DNA from: Phaonia tiefii
Taxonomy: Eukaryota > Arthropoda > Insecta > Diptera > Muscidae
Length of the DNA stretch: 64,000 nt
Direction of reading: 5' to 3'
Assembly (NCBI GenBank): GCA_963931995.1
Contig: OZ008369.1
Coordinates: 93,220,073 to 93,284,072, forward strand
Part shown: one piece after another, positions 33,957 through 44,233 of the stretch
Numbering within the stretch: the first letter of the stretch is position 1
Layout of the letters: every line of letters starts with the position of its first letter
The notes under the pieces: model-generated
Seen by the model: only the letters and a program-made list of their open reading frames with translations
Databases searched by the model: none
Told to the model about the DNA's origin: nothing
Position numbers and translations under genes: made by a program

Positions 33957-33963
33957 TGCACAT
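33956..33963. repeat. 8 bp target duplication, left
   Basis: ATGCACAT, repeated exactly at 39147-39154 across the 5183 bp element. Confidence 0.85.
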
Positions 33964-34188
33964 TAGACCGGTCGTTATTTTCCAAAAAAGTGTCTGATTT
34001 TGAAGTGCCGGGCAGATTTTATTTCCTTTTGGTCTAAAACCATTAAATTTAAAATTTGGGGCTGATCGGATAATATTTAGTGGCCGCGCACATCAACCAA
34101 AAATTTAAAGGCATGAAGTATATGGAAAAAATTTATATTTACTTAATTAACATAATATATAAAAGGCAAGGGAAGAAAACAGCAATAA

Positions 34189-35539
34189 TTAAGAGATTAA
34201 ACTTATTTCTGAGTTGAGTGTAGACTTGTTATGAGTCGGAAATTTTGTCCTATATGCTTCAACAAACTGAAAGACCAATTGTTTTTGTTCTTCATTCTTC
34301 GTTAGAATGCGGTTATAATCTTTCATAAATTTCACACCGCGTTCTGCATTATCATTGACAACAAATAACTGCCGACTAAAATCCAATGCTGCTTGAAAGT
34401 CTTTGTTTTCTACCCATGTTGATGGATCGCATTGCAAAAAGGCCGCAGATAAGTTGAATGCCGAAAAGAAATATTTAGTTTTATAAGAGACAAAATCTCT
34501 CAATGAGGTGAGGTGGAGCACTTTTGGGTCCGCAATTCTTCGCCCTTCCAATAGCTTTACATTGGGTTCTATTGATTGTAGACAATTCACCATTTCACGC
34601 TTTTCTTCTAGTGAAACATTAGGGTCAAAGAATGCTAAGGTTGTAGTTTCCGGTGTTAAGTACCACAAATGTGCTTTAAATTTCGACAAAATTGTGTCAG
34701 ATACTTCTTTATCAATTTCTGCGTAGGCGATGGCATTTTTTATAAATTGAAGATCCTGGCTTGGAGCTTGGATGGCGTTTGGGCATCCGTACCAGTTTTT
34801 TATGTAAATCTTCACAAGAAAAATACAAAGTTCTCGCAAAGCTTTGAATTCTGCTACTGTTAAGCGAAACTGGTCTCTAAAAAGAAATATTTTCAAGCAA
34901 TACAATCCTTTTCCCATGAACCTTGCATGTGATGTTGAACTGCATGTGAAAAAATTCATACCATCTTCTCCAAGAAATGTCAAGGTAAGTTGAAGAAATT
35001 CTTTATAATCTGCACGGATTTGCATTTGCTGCAGCTGATTATTGCAGAATATTTTTATAGCTTCAGATTCTTCGTTACTTATTTTAGAGCGGACAATTTC
35101 ATCATCTAGACCACATTTGTACAACTCGTGATCAAGGTTATCCCAAACCGCAGCGAATCTGTTGAAAATGGGTACTTCGGGTGCACTTGTTGCGGAATAT
35201 TTTACTTCAAATACACTTTTCAAAACAATTTCATACATGTGGTGGCGGCATGGGAGCTGAATCAATTTCCGTTCTAAACAATTTTGTATGAAAACAGTTG
35301 CACCACTTTTTGATCCGGTATTGGAGGAAGTTGTATCAAAGCTCATGGCGCCAACTCGATCAATAATGTTCCAACTGACCAATGCGTCACGAACAGCAGT
35401 TGCAATGTTTTCTCCCGTAGACGGTTCTACAGCGGTATCATAACTTACGAGAATTGCGATTCTATCTACTTTTTTTACCAAGTGTTGATTCCATTAGTTT
35501 GCCATACCAGTGAACCACCAACGATCGAGCATTGCTTAT
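34189..35539 (-). CDS. Orphan hAT-type transposase candidate, exon 3 (one frameshift)
   Basis: After acceptor TTTTTCTATAG the frame reads ISNARSLVVHWYGKLMESTL, then hits a run of seven A residues (about 35471) where the frame slips by one base. Beyond it 430 codons are open: VDRIAILVSYD, RVGAMSFDTTSSNTGSKSGA, LPCRHHMYEIVLKSVF, PIFNRFAAVWDNLDHELY, FFTCSSTSHARFMGKGLYCL, FLVKIYIKNWYGCPNAIQAP and VVNDNAERGVKFMKDYNRIL. The D in FDTTSSNTG and the following C-x2-H have the spacing style of hAT catalytic cores. Relatives, from memory, have VVHWDGK where this copy has VVHWYGK, so the first acid may be lost. No stop occurs apart from the A-run slip. Confidence 0.7.
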
Positions 35540-35650
35540 CTATAGAAAAAAACCAAATGGATGAAAAACAATGAAGAAAATGAATAAATTATCGAGATAA
35601 TTACAAACTACATATAAATCATAAGAATATAAATTAAAATAAAAAGTTAC

Positions 35651-35982
35651 ATTTTCTTGAAAATCAGTTCGAATGTTCTCTTCTTCCATTTGTCGATGTT
35701 TCTTTCGCATTTCATGAATAGATGTTCTATTGATAACTAGTTCATTAACATCCACTTTCAAAGCTTCTGCTGTAGCTATCAAAATATGTACGGCTTTTCC
35801 ACTCGATACTTTAGCATCATCTAATGCAGCGGAAAGACGTGGCGTGATCCATTGGGTTCGGCCTCTTTTTTTACGTTCTTCTTTACCACTATTGACTTGG
35901 TCATCGGTAGCAAAGTCCATTGTGGGATCTAATACCTCATCATCATCATCATCCATATCATCATTATCTTCCCCTGCTATCA
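35651..35982 (-). CDS. Orphan hAT-type transposase candidate, exon 2
   Basis: Starts after an acceptor CGGCATAAG and, joined in phase to exon 1, reads VIAGEDNDDM, an Asp-rich run, KKRGRTQWITPRLSAALDDA, KVSSGKAVHILIATAEALKV, DVNELVINRTSIHEMRKKHR and TDFQEN, ending at donor GTAACT in phase 0. The phases of both introns agree and no stop interrupts the 110 codons. The acidic segment followed by a helical basic segment may be a DNA-contacting region; no named domain was recognised. Confidence 0.7.
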
Positions 35983-36275
35983 CTTATGCCGAATCAAAAA
36001 AGTATTATTGAATTAAAAAAAACACAAAATCACACTCAAAAAAATTATAGCTACATGGGCTATATTTTCTTCATGCTAAATGCTATAAACATAGTAAAAA
36101 ACGGGATAGTAGATTTTTATTACTGCATCTGCTATATTTTCTACGAAACTTTAATATCTGTTATTGTTATAATTTAATGTAACTCGCGTTTCACCAATAG
36201 CAGTTTACCCTACGCTTCCTCATAGTTTTTGCTATATGAACATAAGATCTTCAGATATAAAATATAGCTAGTCTT

Positions 36276-36408
36276 GCTATAGCATTTGGCGCACTTGTCT
36301 ATATGCCATATTATATACTGATTCGAAATATACCTACTACTGCTATAGCATTTGGCATACTATTCTATATGACCATATTATGTACTGATTCGAGATGTAG
36401 CTACTACT
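36276..36408. repeat. Tandem repeat in transposon intron 1
   Basis: Two units of 66-67 bp beginning GCTATAGCATTTGGC (36276 and 36342) and the start of a third (36409), each with 'ATATACTGATTCGA' or close. Lies in intron 1 of the hAT-type gene. Confidence 0.65.
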
Positions 36409-36784
36409 GCTATATTTTCAGCACTGCATAGTGTATACTATTGCGCCAGTTGCTATGTAAGTATGTAGTCTACAATAAAATATAATAGATTAACGCTAAT
36501 TTAAACACAACAATATTGGTTGCTTAAAAATATTTATTTTTATTTTGTAATAAATGTGATGATGAAAATGAAATGTGTACACATATGTCGATCAGTTGTT
36601 TTCTTCCCAAATGAACTTCATTTTATTTCAATTTAAACAAAGTTACCTTCAAAAATGTCTATAAGTGAGGATAATCCCCATTTACTTAATTTATTTCTCA
36701 CAAAATTCTCCATTATAAAAAGGTTGTTACTCACTTCACAATAGCTTCACAAATGAATGATGAAATCAGACGCTAGAAGATGTA

Positions 36785-37790
36785 AGGGAGCATGGCGAAA
36801 ATAACAACACTGCTAGCCAGTGATGGTATTTTTGAAATTTATATATTGTACCACGGCGGCAACCAAATTGTACCAAAAAGGTTCCAATTGTGCCAAACCA
36901 AAACATACATTTTCAAAGGAATTAGTTTTTTTATTTATTAAGAACAAAAAAGGAATTAAAGTTTAAATAGCATATACATTCATTTATACATTCATGAATC
37001 TCTATTTTATTTATAAAAAATCAATTAAATTCAACGAGAATTGAAAGAAGTTTATTGGAAAGTAAATTATATTCATTCTTTAATTCATTAACAGATTTTG
37101 GAAAATAGTTTTTGACATTCTCTTTGAATAATAACATATGTTGATGGGAAATATTATTTTGAGATATAAAAACTGTAACGGCTGCGCCACAGAAATTTTT
37201 TTTTTCAAATGCAAGCCGGCTATCAATTACAGTCATTAACCAATTACAACTACTTTTTTCCAAATTTATCTATTTTGCCCGATAATGTTGTACTAAATAG
37301 CAAAGAATATCTAAAGAGTATCTAAAGAATATCTTATAGCCTTTGAGCACAATCCGTCTGACAAGTATTGGAAAAAATTCAAAGAGAAGATGAATATATT
37401 TACACGAACATTCACATCAAAGGTGAAGATTTAATCGATGTGCAACATATCATGAATTCTGTACCAAGAAATTGCAGAGAGTACCATAGTTCAGTTTTAG
37501 AGAATTTGAAATTGTACTAAAAAAGTATTGAGAGTATCACGGTACAATTCAGAGTTCAATTGTACCACAAATAGTACAATTGCACCACTTTTTGCATCAC
37601 TGCTATAACAACTACCACATTAGCTACTTATAAATAAGCTCAATGCTATGAAATTCATATACTCATGATAGGGAGCATGGCGAATATTACAGCACTGCCA
37701 GCTATAACAATACCAAACTAGCTAATTATAAATACGTTCAATGCTATGAAATTCATTTACTCATTATAGCTGTATATGCCATGCAAATCG
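36785..37790. repeat. About 98 bp tandem repeat interrupted by a nested TIR element
   Basis: Units contain GGGAGCATGGCGAATATTAC and CTCAATGCTATGAAATTCAT: complete at 37602-37700 and 37701-37790, with a partial unit at 36785-36817. Between the partial unit and 37602 sits a 785 bp block starting CAGTGATGGT and ending GCATCACTG. Confidence 0.6.
36818..37602. mobile_element. Nested non-autonomous TIR element
   Basis: Ends CAGTGATGG / CATCACTG form a short inverted pair; subterminal sequences on both sides repeat TTGTACCA or its complement several times. It interrupts the about 98 bp tandem array, so an internal empty-site comparison is possible: the junction shows no 8 bp duplication, so hAT membership is not supported here. 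An 80-codon minus frame (37021-37263) is AT-rich and unrecognised. Confidence 0.5.
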
Positions 37791-37898
37791 CCGCTGATGC
37801 ATTAAAATCATTTACCTGCGGCTATGTTAATTTCCTAAAAAAATACAGCTATTTTGGCTATATTTGATATAAATCAAGACATGCATGTATGTATCTAC

Positions 37899-38472
37899 CA
37901 ATACTTTGCTTTAACATTTCTGAGTGTCTCCTCTTTCGCGCTTCCTCTTTATCTTTTCGCTCAATTGAACGTTTTTCTTGAGCGTACATTTTAAGATCGA
38001 CACCAGCCATGCAACCCGGACGTCCCTTCTCTCTTTGTTTTAATAAAAACTGTCTGTCTTCTTCGACAGGAATCATTTGCAAAGCATTTGCATGGGCAAT
38101 GTCGAAGAGATCATCCAATTTTCCAACAAATTCTCCTTGTTTACTGTGTGGTTTTCCTTTCGAAGAAGTTTTCCTAACACGGTTCCACTCATCATAGATT
38201 TTAATTAGTTTTTCACAACATTTGTGTTCTTCACGTATTGGTATTCTAGCTTGTTGCCAAAACACCGATGCCATATTTACAGATAACTTTGCACTCTCTT
38301 TGGATGAAAATTTTGCGATTCGCATATTATAAAAGAATACTTGCAAAACTTGACGATTTGAGGGTAATTTAGCTCCCAATATTTGGTGTAATATTCGGCC
38401 AATAAGAATAATATTGGAATCCACTGAACTTCGAGTAGTAATTGAAGAAGATGTTGTTGGCAAATCCGCCAT
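37899..38472 (-). CDS. Orphan hAT-type transposase candidate, exon 1
   Basis: ATG at 38472 opens MADLPTTSSSITTRSS, followed by ILIGRILHQILGAKLPSN, MRIAKFSSKESAKLSVNMAS, DLFDIAHANALQMIPVEED and RQFLLKQREKGRPGC, then a charged stretch of K/E/R-rich residues that is probably a coiled coil. The exon ends at a donor GTAGAT (37898) in phase 1 and matches exon 2. About 191 residues. In other invertebrates, as I remember it, this N-terminal region ('DIAHADAL..I..EED..FL..QREKGR') occurs in the same proteins as the domain of exon 3, which supports one gene. No Cys/His finger is seen. The role, probably DNA binding or assembly, is inference. Confidence 0.7.
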
Positions 38473-39146
38473 TATGAAATTTCCAATTAGTGTCGTGCTA
38501 ACAAATTATGTATTAATATTTTTTTTTATATTTTCACACGAAAAACATGTAAACTAACTTACTTCTTTGAAATTCACACGATACACAAATTTACACAATA
38601 TTAAATTCTTTTAATTCTTTTACCGTTTCTTTTTTATAATTATTTGCACTTTTTCCTTAAACAATATCTGACACGCATCAAGACTGAATGAAAATAAAGA
38701 ATAAAGACTCAAAATACATACATATATTTTGTGTACTGAGCTATTCGCAACGGTACTTTTTTGTTTTGCTTTGCAACAGCAAGAGAAATATTTCAAAACG
38801 ATATATATAGCCTTTTCATAAGTGTTTAAAATAAATAATTATGTTACTTGCTTCAACTTTCTTATTAACCAATTTTGGAAATTGATGACTTATTAGAAAG
38901 ATAATTTCATTGCTAATCGTAATCAATTAGATTTTGTAGAAAATATTCTCTTTTGTGCACTTAATTTGAAGAATATTGGGTAAATATAAATTTTTTCCAT
39001 ATATTTCATGTATTTACATTTTTGGTTGATGGGCGCGGCCACTAAATATTATCCGATCAGCCCCAAATTTTAAATTTAATGGTTTTAGACCAAAAGGAAA
39101 CAGAATCTGCCCGGCACTTCAAAATTTATTTTTAACGACCGGTCTA

Positions 39147-39154
39147 ATGCACAT
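39147..39154. repeat. 8 bp target duplication, right
   Basis: ATGCACAT, partner of 33956-33963. Confidence 0.85.
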
Positions 39155-39337
39155 GGAAAATAACAAAACAATCACACCAACAGTTCATTATTTGATGCCA
39201 AACTGTCAAACTTTTCTCTGGTCAGCAACACGCTCTTGTGTGGCTTGCAGGAAACAACCTATCTAAATCACTATAGTCTAGAACTCTACCAACCAAAAAC
39301 ACGAATGTAGCTCTTTGGTTCTCAGACAATAACATAT

Positions 39338-39837
39338 TGTTACGAATTTCCTTATTCGTCCTTTTTGCGTTGTTGTATTCCCACTAATAAAACAAGGTTC
39401 GTTTTAAATTACGATAATTACAACGGTTTCACTTCCTTTTATTTTACTTATATAGTCCAACAGTTTACTTTATTTATAACACTTAAAAGGTCTTGTATTT
39501 TACTATCAATTCGCGTTGCTTACTTTACGGGGTTTAATCACAAATTGAAACTCTCCACTCCAAAGACCTCCGCTATTTATACCAACTCACCATACTCAAA
39601 TGAAGGTATAACTAGCGAATTCAATAACCTTCTAGATGTTGTTGTTGTTGCTTATCTTTGTAGAACAATCTCGAACACAGGAGAATTATCTTTACTGAGG
39701 TGAATTCATGCTACTGGTTTATCGAGCTGGTTCGTTGTTACAATGCATACTTTCATGCGCAGCACTAACCGCCTGTTATTTACATATTGTTAGTAGAGTC
39801 ATTAAAAGCAAGCAAAAGCTTTTACTTATTCGTAACA
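39338..39837 (-). repeat. 3' LTR
   Basis: 500 bp, TGTTACGAA at one tip and CGTAACA at the other. By eye about 17 substitutions and no indels separate it from the LTR at 44234-44733, roughly 3.4% divergence. On the coding strand a TATA-like ACTATATAAGTA lies near 39448-39459. Confidence 0.9.
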
Positions 39838-40738
39838 CTGCCCCCCGTTCGTCCCGAGCATGCTCAACCTTCCGTTTTCCATACAGAGCTAGTCTTTCCA
39901 AATGCACGGCTTTCATTTTAGCTCTTGGACTTTGACTTTTCTGGATTCTATAAACCACGTCATTTATTCGTTTGAAAACCTTGTAAGGGCCTTCCCAGTG
40001 AGTCTGAAGTTTTGGAGATAAACCCTTCTTGCGCTGTGGGTTGAACAGTAAAACTAGCTGGCCTTCATGAAATCCTTCTGAATTTGACGCTCGGTCGTAT
40101 CTGGCTTTCATTTTGTTACTGACCATTTTTAATTTGTTGCGCACAAATTCATGGAGATCATTAAGATCCCCCGTATCATGGTAATTGACATCACTGTTCG
40201 CAGGGTCAGACGCTGGTATGGTACCGAACTCCAAATCTCCAGGCAGCTCATTTCCAAAAATTACTTTAGCGAGTGTTCGCGAATTGGAGTAATGGGTGGC
40301 CGTCCTATATGCCAAAAGAAACTTCGGTATGTGTTCATCCCAATCTCTTTGATCTGCGCAGACTACTTTTCTTAGGTATTCTTCAAGAGTTCGGGTGAAT
40401 CTTTCAACCATTCCGTCAGACTGAGGATGCAATGGTGTTGTTCTTGTTTTCCGAATACTGTATGACTCACACATTTCTTTGAAGATGGTCGATTCAAAAT
40501 TCCTACCCTGGTCCGAATGGAGCTCCGAGGGGACACCAAAACGGCATATCCAGTTATCCACAAACACTTTAATTATAGTCTTCGCTTCCTGATTTGGAAC
40601 AGGGTATACTTCGGGCCATTTACTGAAGGAATCCATAACCACTAAGACGTACTGGTTTCCAGAGCTACTGACTGGAAATGGACCAGCCACATCCATAGCT
40701 ATACGCTCAAAGGATGCACCTGAGTTGTATTGCTGCAT
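39776..40738 (-). pseudogene. Gypsy integrase domain
   Basis: 320 open codons. The DDE core is visible: the first Asp in ERIAMDVAGPFP, the second in PSELHSDQGRNFES, and the Glu in PQSDGMVERFTRTLEEYL. The C-terminal part has QTHWEGPYKVFKRIND, the GPY/F motif of Ty3/gypsy integrases, and VHLERLALY. The frame runs past the polypurine tract into the 3' LTR. The upstream His-Cys finger block (HLGITKTIEKLQQRFYWIG and IANCTQCM) lies near 40870-40750 in another frame, so frameshifts separate integrase from RNase H. Confidence 0.88.
39838..39853 (-). other. Polypurine tract
   Basis: On the coding strand the sequence just before the 3' LTR is ACGAACGGGGGGCAG, a G-rich purine tract suited to priming plus-strand synthesis. 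Confidence 0.65.
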
Positions 40739-40871
40739 GTGGCCATGCTTCTTCGCGTTGGTTCCTTAGCTGTCATGCATTGGGTGCAATTTGCTATCCA
40801 ATCGGCTACCGCTTGTTGACAGCCAATCCAGTAGAACCGTTGCTGTAGCTTTTCAATGGTCTTGGTTATTC

Positions 40872-41652
40872 CTAGATGTCCTCCACTCGGCCATTATGGA
40901 ATTCTGTCATTATCTCTTTTTCCTTGGAGGAAGGTACCACTATTAACTTTTTGACTATTTTACCATCCTCACTTTCCCATAACCGGTATAGGCAACCATC
41001 CAATAATTTTAGGCTGTTCCACTGGGCCCAGTATGCTTTCATCAGGGGGCTCTCTGAGGCGATGACATTGCGAGTTGGCCTTTCACCTTCTTCTTTTGCA
41101 GAAATGATTTTTGCCAGTGTAGGGTCGCTTCTTTGTGCTGTTGACCAGTCTTCGGTGGATTCCAGTCGAAGCAGACGTACGTCAATGATGTTTTCTTTCA
41201 CCTCTGCTTTTGAGCAGTGTTTGCATTCCAGCTTGCATGGACGACGTGACAGGGCATGAGCATTACCGTGTTTTCCTCCTTTTCTATGCTCAATGCTGAA
41301 GTCATAGCTCTGCAGCCTTTCAATCCAACGAGCAAGTTGGCCTTCGGGGTTCTTAAATTGCAGTAGCCATCTTAGCGCCGCATGATCGGTTCTTAACTGA
41401 AAAGGCTGGCCGTACAGATACTTGTGGTAGTGTTTGACACATTCTATGACTGCCAGTAGCTCTCGTCTCGTACCACAGTAGTTTTTCTCTGGCTTTGAGA
41501 GTATTCGGCTGTAGTACCCAATAACTTTTTCCTGGCCATTTATTTCCTGCCAGAGCATGAATTTCTCTCCAGCAACAGGATATGCAAGCAAAGGAGCCGC
41601 GCATAAATATTGTTTCAGTTGGTGGAATGACTCTTCTTGTTTCTCGCTTCAA
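40872..41652 (-). pseudogene. Gypsy RNase H domain
   Basis: Reads AAPLLAYPVAGEKFMLW, VIGYYSRILSKPEKNYCGT, RRELLAVIECVKHYHKYLYG, FQLRTDHAALRWLLQFKN and IEHRKGGKHGNAHALSRRPC. The E-L-L-A-V and R-T-D-H-A-A-L-R-W-L-L blocks are those of Ty3/gypsy RNase H. A TGA stop (a Trp in relatives) precedes this segment near 41650, and the frame ends at 40872 where the integrase finger begins in another frame. Confidence 0.88.
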
Positions 41653-42586
41653 CAGTACAGGCGATTTTTCATTGTCAACTCGTGAAGACTTGCAGCCACT
41701 GTGGCGAAACCCGGCACAAACCGTCTGTAGTACGTACAGAGCCCTAGAAAACTGCGTAATTCATGGGGATTCTGCGGTCGTGACCAATCCGTCACTGTCA
41801 GGATTTTGTCTTCATCGGTGGAAATGCCATCTGCTGTCACTCGATGTCCCAAGTATTTTACTTCTTTCTGGAACAGAGAACACTTCTTCAGGCTGAGTTT
41901 CAACCCAGCCGCGGTTATACGTTGAAGGACTTCTTTAAGATTCTTCAGGTGTTCATCGAATGTTTCCCCATGACAATGATGTCGTCTAGGTACACCAAGC
42001 ATGTTCGCCAATGAAGTCCTTTCAACACGCACTCCATTAATCGCTCGAAGGTGGCTGGAGCGTTACAGAGTCCAAATGGCATTACTTTGAACTGCCACAG
42101 ACCATCCCCTACGCTGAATGCAGTTTTCGCCTTGTCTTTCTCGCTGATTTCTACTTGCCAATAACCACTTTGCAAGTCCAGCGTGGAGAACCATTTTGTT
42201 CGTGACAACGTATCCTATGTGTCATCAATTCTTGGTAGTGGATAACTGTCCTTTTTGGTGACGTCGTTGAGCTTTCTATAATCCACACAAAATCGAGTAC
42301 TTCCATCTTTCTTCTTAACTAGTACCACCGGCGAGCTCCATGGACTTGAAGAGTGTTCGATTACACCACCCCTCTGCATTTCAGCTAGAAGTTTCTTCAC
42401 CTCATCTCTTTTTGCAAGTGGAAGACTTCTGGGCGCCTGTTTTATTGGTCTCGCTTCCCCTGTGTTGATGTCGTGCTTTACCATTGATGTCCTACCTAGG
42501 CATTCTTTTTTTAGGGCGAAGGAAGACGCATGCTTCCACAGTAATTGCTTTATTTTGTTTCTATCAGATGGCTTTAGTTCTCGCAC
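41649..42586 (-). pseudogene. Gypsy reverse transcriptase
   Basis: Three consecutive segments: DINTGEARPIKQAPRSLP, SSPWSSPVVLVKKKDGSTRF, CVDYRKLNDVTKKDSYPLPR to a TAG in place of a sense codon; then KWFSTLDLQSGYWQVEISE, FKVMPFGLCNAPATFERLME and CLVYLDDIIVMG with the YLDD box; then, one base out of frame, KNLKEVLQRITAAGLKLSLK and RSFLGLCTYYRRFVPGFA. The breaks are one nonsense codon and one single-base indel just after YLDD. The protein order and blocks are classic Ty3/gypsy. Confidence 0.9.
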
Positions 42587-42604
42587 CCACTCACTCAGAT
42601 GCGA

Positions 42605-43255
42605 CTAAAGTACTTTCTGCTCCTTTTCTGATAGTTTGCTGCAGTCCGAATTAACTTTACAGTTGATGACCGCCTCGGCTGGTGTACATTCTGCAATTTC
42701 TGTGCGGTCGCTGATCACCTCCTCGTTGTTGGACAAATTTACAACTCGTACAGGCAAATATCCTTCATTATTAGTCTTTACTAGAGCTTTGGCAGTGATG
42801 ATGTTATAGTTTTTTATATTTGCCGGTTCAACTACCCACAAACCGCCGATCTCACAATCTCCCTCCATTCGGGCCCATACTATGGTTTGCGAGTTTGGTG
42901 GCAATTTTACAACTTTGTGAGTGATCAGCCTTTTAATCTGTGTTGTATTGTCGTATCCCACATTGAGTGGAATTTCCACATTAGCCCACGTCAAAATTTG
43001 CTGCCCCATATCTAACTTGAGGCCTTGGGCAATCATAAAATCTGCGCCAATTATCACCTCACCTACAATGTCGGCGACAATAAACACGTGCTCGATGCTC
43101 ATGTTGGCAATGGCTAACTTCAATTTAACTTTACCATGTCCAGTTGCTGGCTCACCCGTTGCTGTGCGTAGTCTTACACCATGTAACGATTCCATTGGTC
43201 CATTTATCAAATCTGATCTGATGACAGATTGTGACGCGCCTGTGTCCCTAGTCAA
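42605..43255 (-). pseudogene. Gypsy aspartic protease and linker
   Basis: Opens at MTRDTGASQSVIRSDL with the protease D-T-G-A triad and has the later EVIIGADFMIAQGLKLDMG block (I-G-A-D in place of the usual I-I-G-R/M-D). It stops at a TAG (about 42602) just before the RT segment, and a frame change separates it from gag upstream. Confidence 0.82.
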
Positions 43256-43314
43256 TATGCGCTTCCGACCACCGATAGCTCCGTCGACAGTGAGGTTGTT
43301 GTTTTTCTGTTGTA

Positions 43315-43995
43315 TTATTGAGATGGAGATCGTGGAGCCCCCGGTTGTGGGAGCCAGTCCATGCTCCTCTGGGCTAGCTCGTTTTCATTTTCATTTTGTA
43401 TAATAAAATTTGCCCGTTTATTGCCACGTTGAGGTGAGCTCGATCTTGATCGTTTTCGTGGCTCTCTGCAGTTTCGTGAAATATGACCAGGTTTGTCGCA
43501 ATTGTAGCACTTTGGTCTGGGCTTACTTCCGCCTGGTAACGCCTTGCTGAGCGTTTGGGTGATTTCTTTAAGATCGTTTATGACACCCTTCAAATCTCCC
43601 GCCTCCGACTCCATTTCAATTTTTCTAACTCTTTGTATTTGAGGCTTGGACACAAATTTCGCTGTCTCCTGTGCCAATGCGAACGAAACAGTTTCGGCGA
43701 ATGCAGCTTTTTGTGTGGCACAAGTCACGTATTTTATGTCAGGACCACGGATGCCGTTGGCGAATGCTTCAGTCTTAAATTGATCCGAGAATGGATGGGA
43801 CTAACCAGGATAAGTCATCAACACCAAACGGTCCAACTCGGTTGCGAAGTCCTGAAGCGTTTCATTATGCTTTTGCACTCGGCCTCTCAATTCCATGCGA
43901 TACAAATCCCAGTGGCCGTCGGTGGTGCAATGGTTAGTGTGCGCGGCTCTTGTACATGAGATCCTGGGTTCGAACCCGGCTCTGACCACCTTCAA
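43315..43995 (-). pseudogene. Gypsy gag, N-terminus missing
   Basis: Two stretches: YRMELRGRVQKHNETLQDFA ending TYPG and a stop near 43803, then CATQKAAFAETVSFALAQET, a spacer and a zinc knuckle CYNCDKPGHISRNC, followed by a basic region KRSRSSSPQRGNKR. One C-x2-C-x4-H-x4-C knuckle is intact. If the SINE is removed, the gag frame begins only a few bases after the primer site, so the first part of gag and the usual leader are absent. That looks like an old internal deletion. Confidence 0.82.
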
Positions 43996-44212
43996 ATTTT
44001 CTTTCGGCGGCGGCCACCTCGCATAGTGACGGCGACACTATCGAGTATCTAGCCATGAAAAAGCTTCTCAAATTACCGTTCGGAATCGGTGTAAAACTGT
44101 AGGTCCCAATCAGTGAGTGAAAACTGGAAAGCGCACAGGTCAGTGATTGTGAGAAGTTCTCCCCAGTCCCTTCATGGGATGTAATGGGAAACCATTTATT
44201 TTTTTTTTTTAT
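43912..44212 (+). mobile_element. tRNA-headed SINE, copy 10, inside the gypsy element
   Basis: Full-length copy with perfect palindromic B-box core GGGTTCGAACCC and a T-rich tail. It is flanked by AAATCCCA at 43904-43911 and 44213-44220; the right copy overlaps the tRNA-Leu primer site. The insertion postdates the gypsy insertion and separates gag from the 5' LTR. Confidence 0.92.
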
Positions 44213-44213
44213 A

Positions 44214-44232
44214 AATCCCACTTCTGACACCA
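44214..44232 (-). promoter_or_regulatory. tRNA-Leu primer-binding site
   Basis: Plus-strand AATCCCACTTCTGACACCA equals the 3' end of a eukaryotic tRNA-Leu (CAG-type) including CCA, so the coding strand carries the complementary 19 nt binding site, one base from the 5' LTR. The tRNA match is from memory of the tRNA sequence. Confidence 0.8.
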
Positions 44233-44233
44233 A

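Larger units (their letters stand above)
33964..39146 (-). mobile_element. hAT-type DNA transposon with orphan transposase-like gene
   Basis: Inverted ends of 179 bp (33964-34142) and 167 bp (38980-39146) start TAGACCGGTCGTTA and share GAAGTGCCGGGCAGATT and 'TAATATTTAGTGGCCGCG'. The perfect 8 bp target duplication ATGCACAT flanks the 5183 bp unit. An 8 bp duplication with TA..TA-type tips is the hallmark of the hAT superfamily. It carries one minus-strand gene in three exons (38472-37899, 35982-35651, 35539-34189). Intron 1 is swollen by a nested element and tandem repeats. The long TIRs are unusual for hAT elements. Confidence 0.82.

Noticed and set aside
36818..37602. Nested CAGTGATG element as a hAT with 8 bp duplication
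   Set aside because: Comparison with the neighbouring tandem unit shows at most a 1-2 bp overlap at the junction, so the duplication is not supported.
36276..37790. CRISPR-like array
   Set aside because: Units are contiguous tandem repeats without unique spacers, in a eukaryotic transposon intron.
39155..39337. 5' continuation of the DSCGGQ-family gene to the right of the hAT-type element
   Set aside because: Translation across the junction gives no recognisable family blocks before a stop; it may be intron or unrelated sequence.
40876..41259. Plus-strand open frames opposite gypsy pol (also 42921-43403 and 43555-43959)
   Set aside because: They are antisense to clear protease, RNase H and gag domains and lack any motif of their own.
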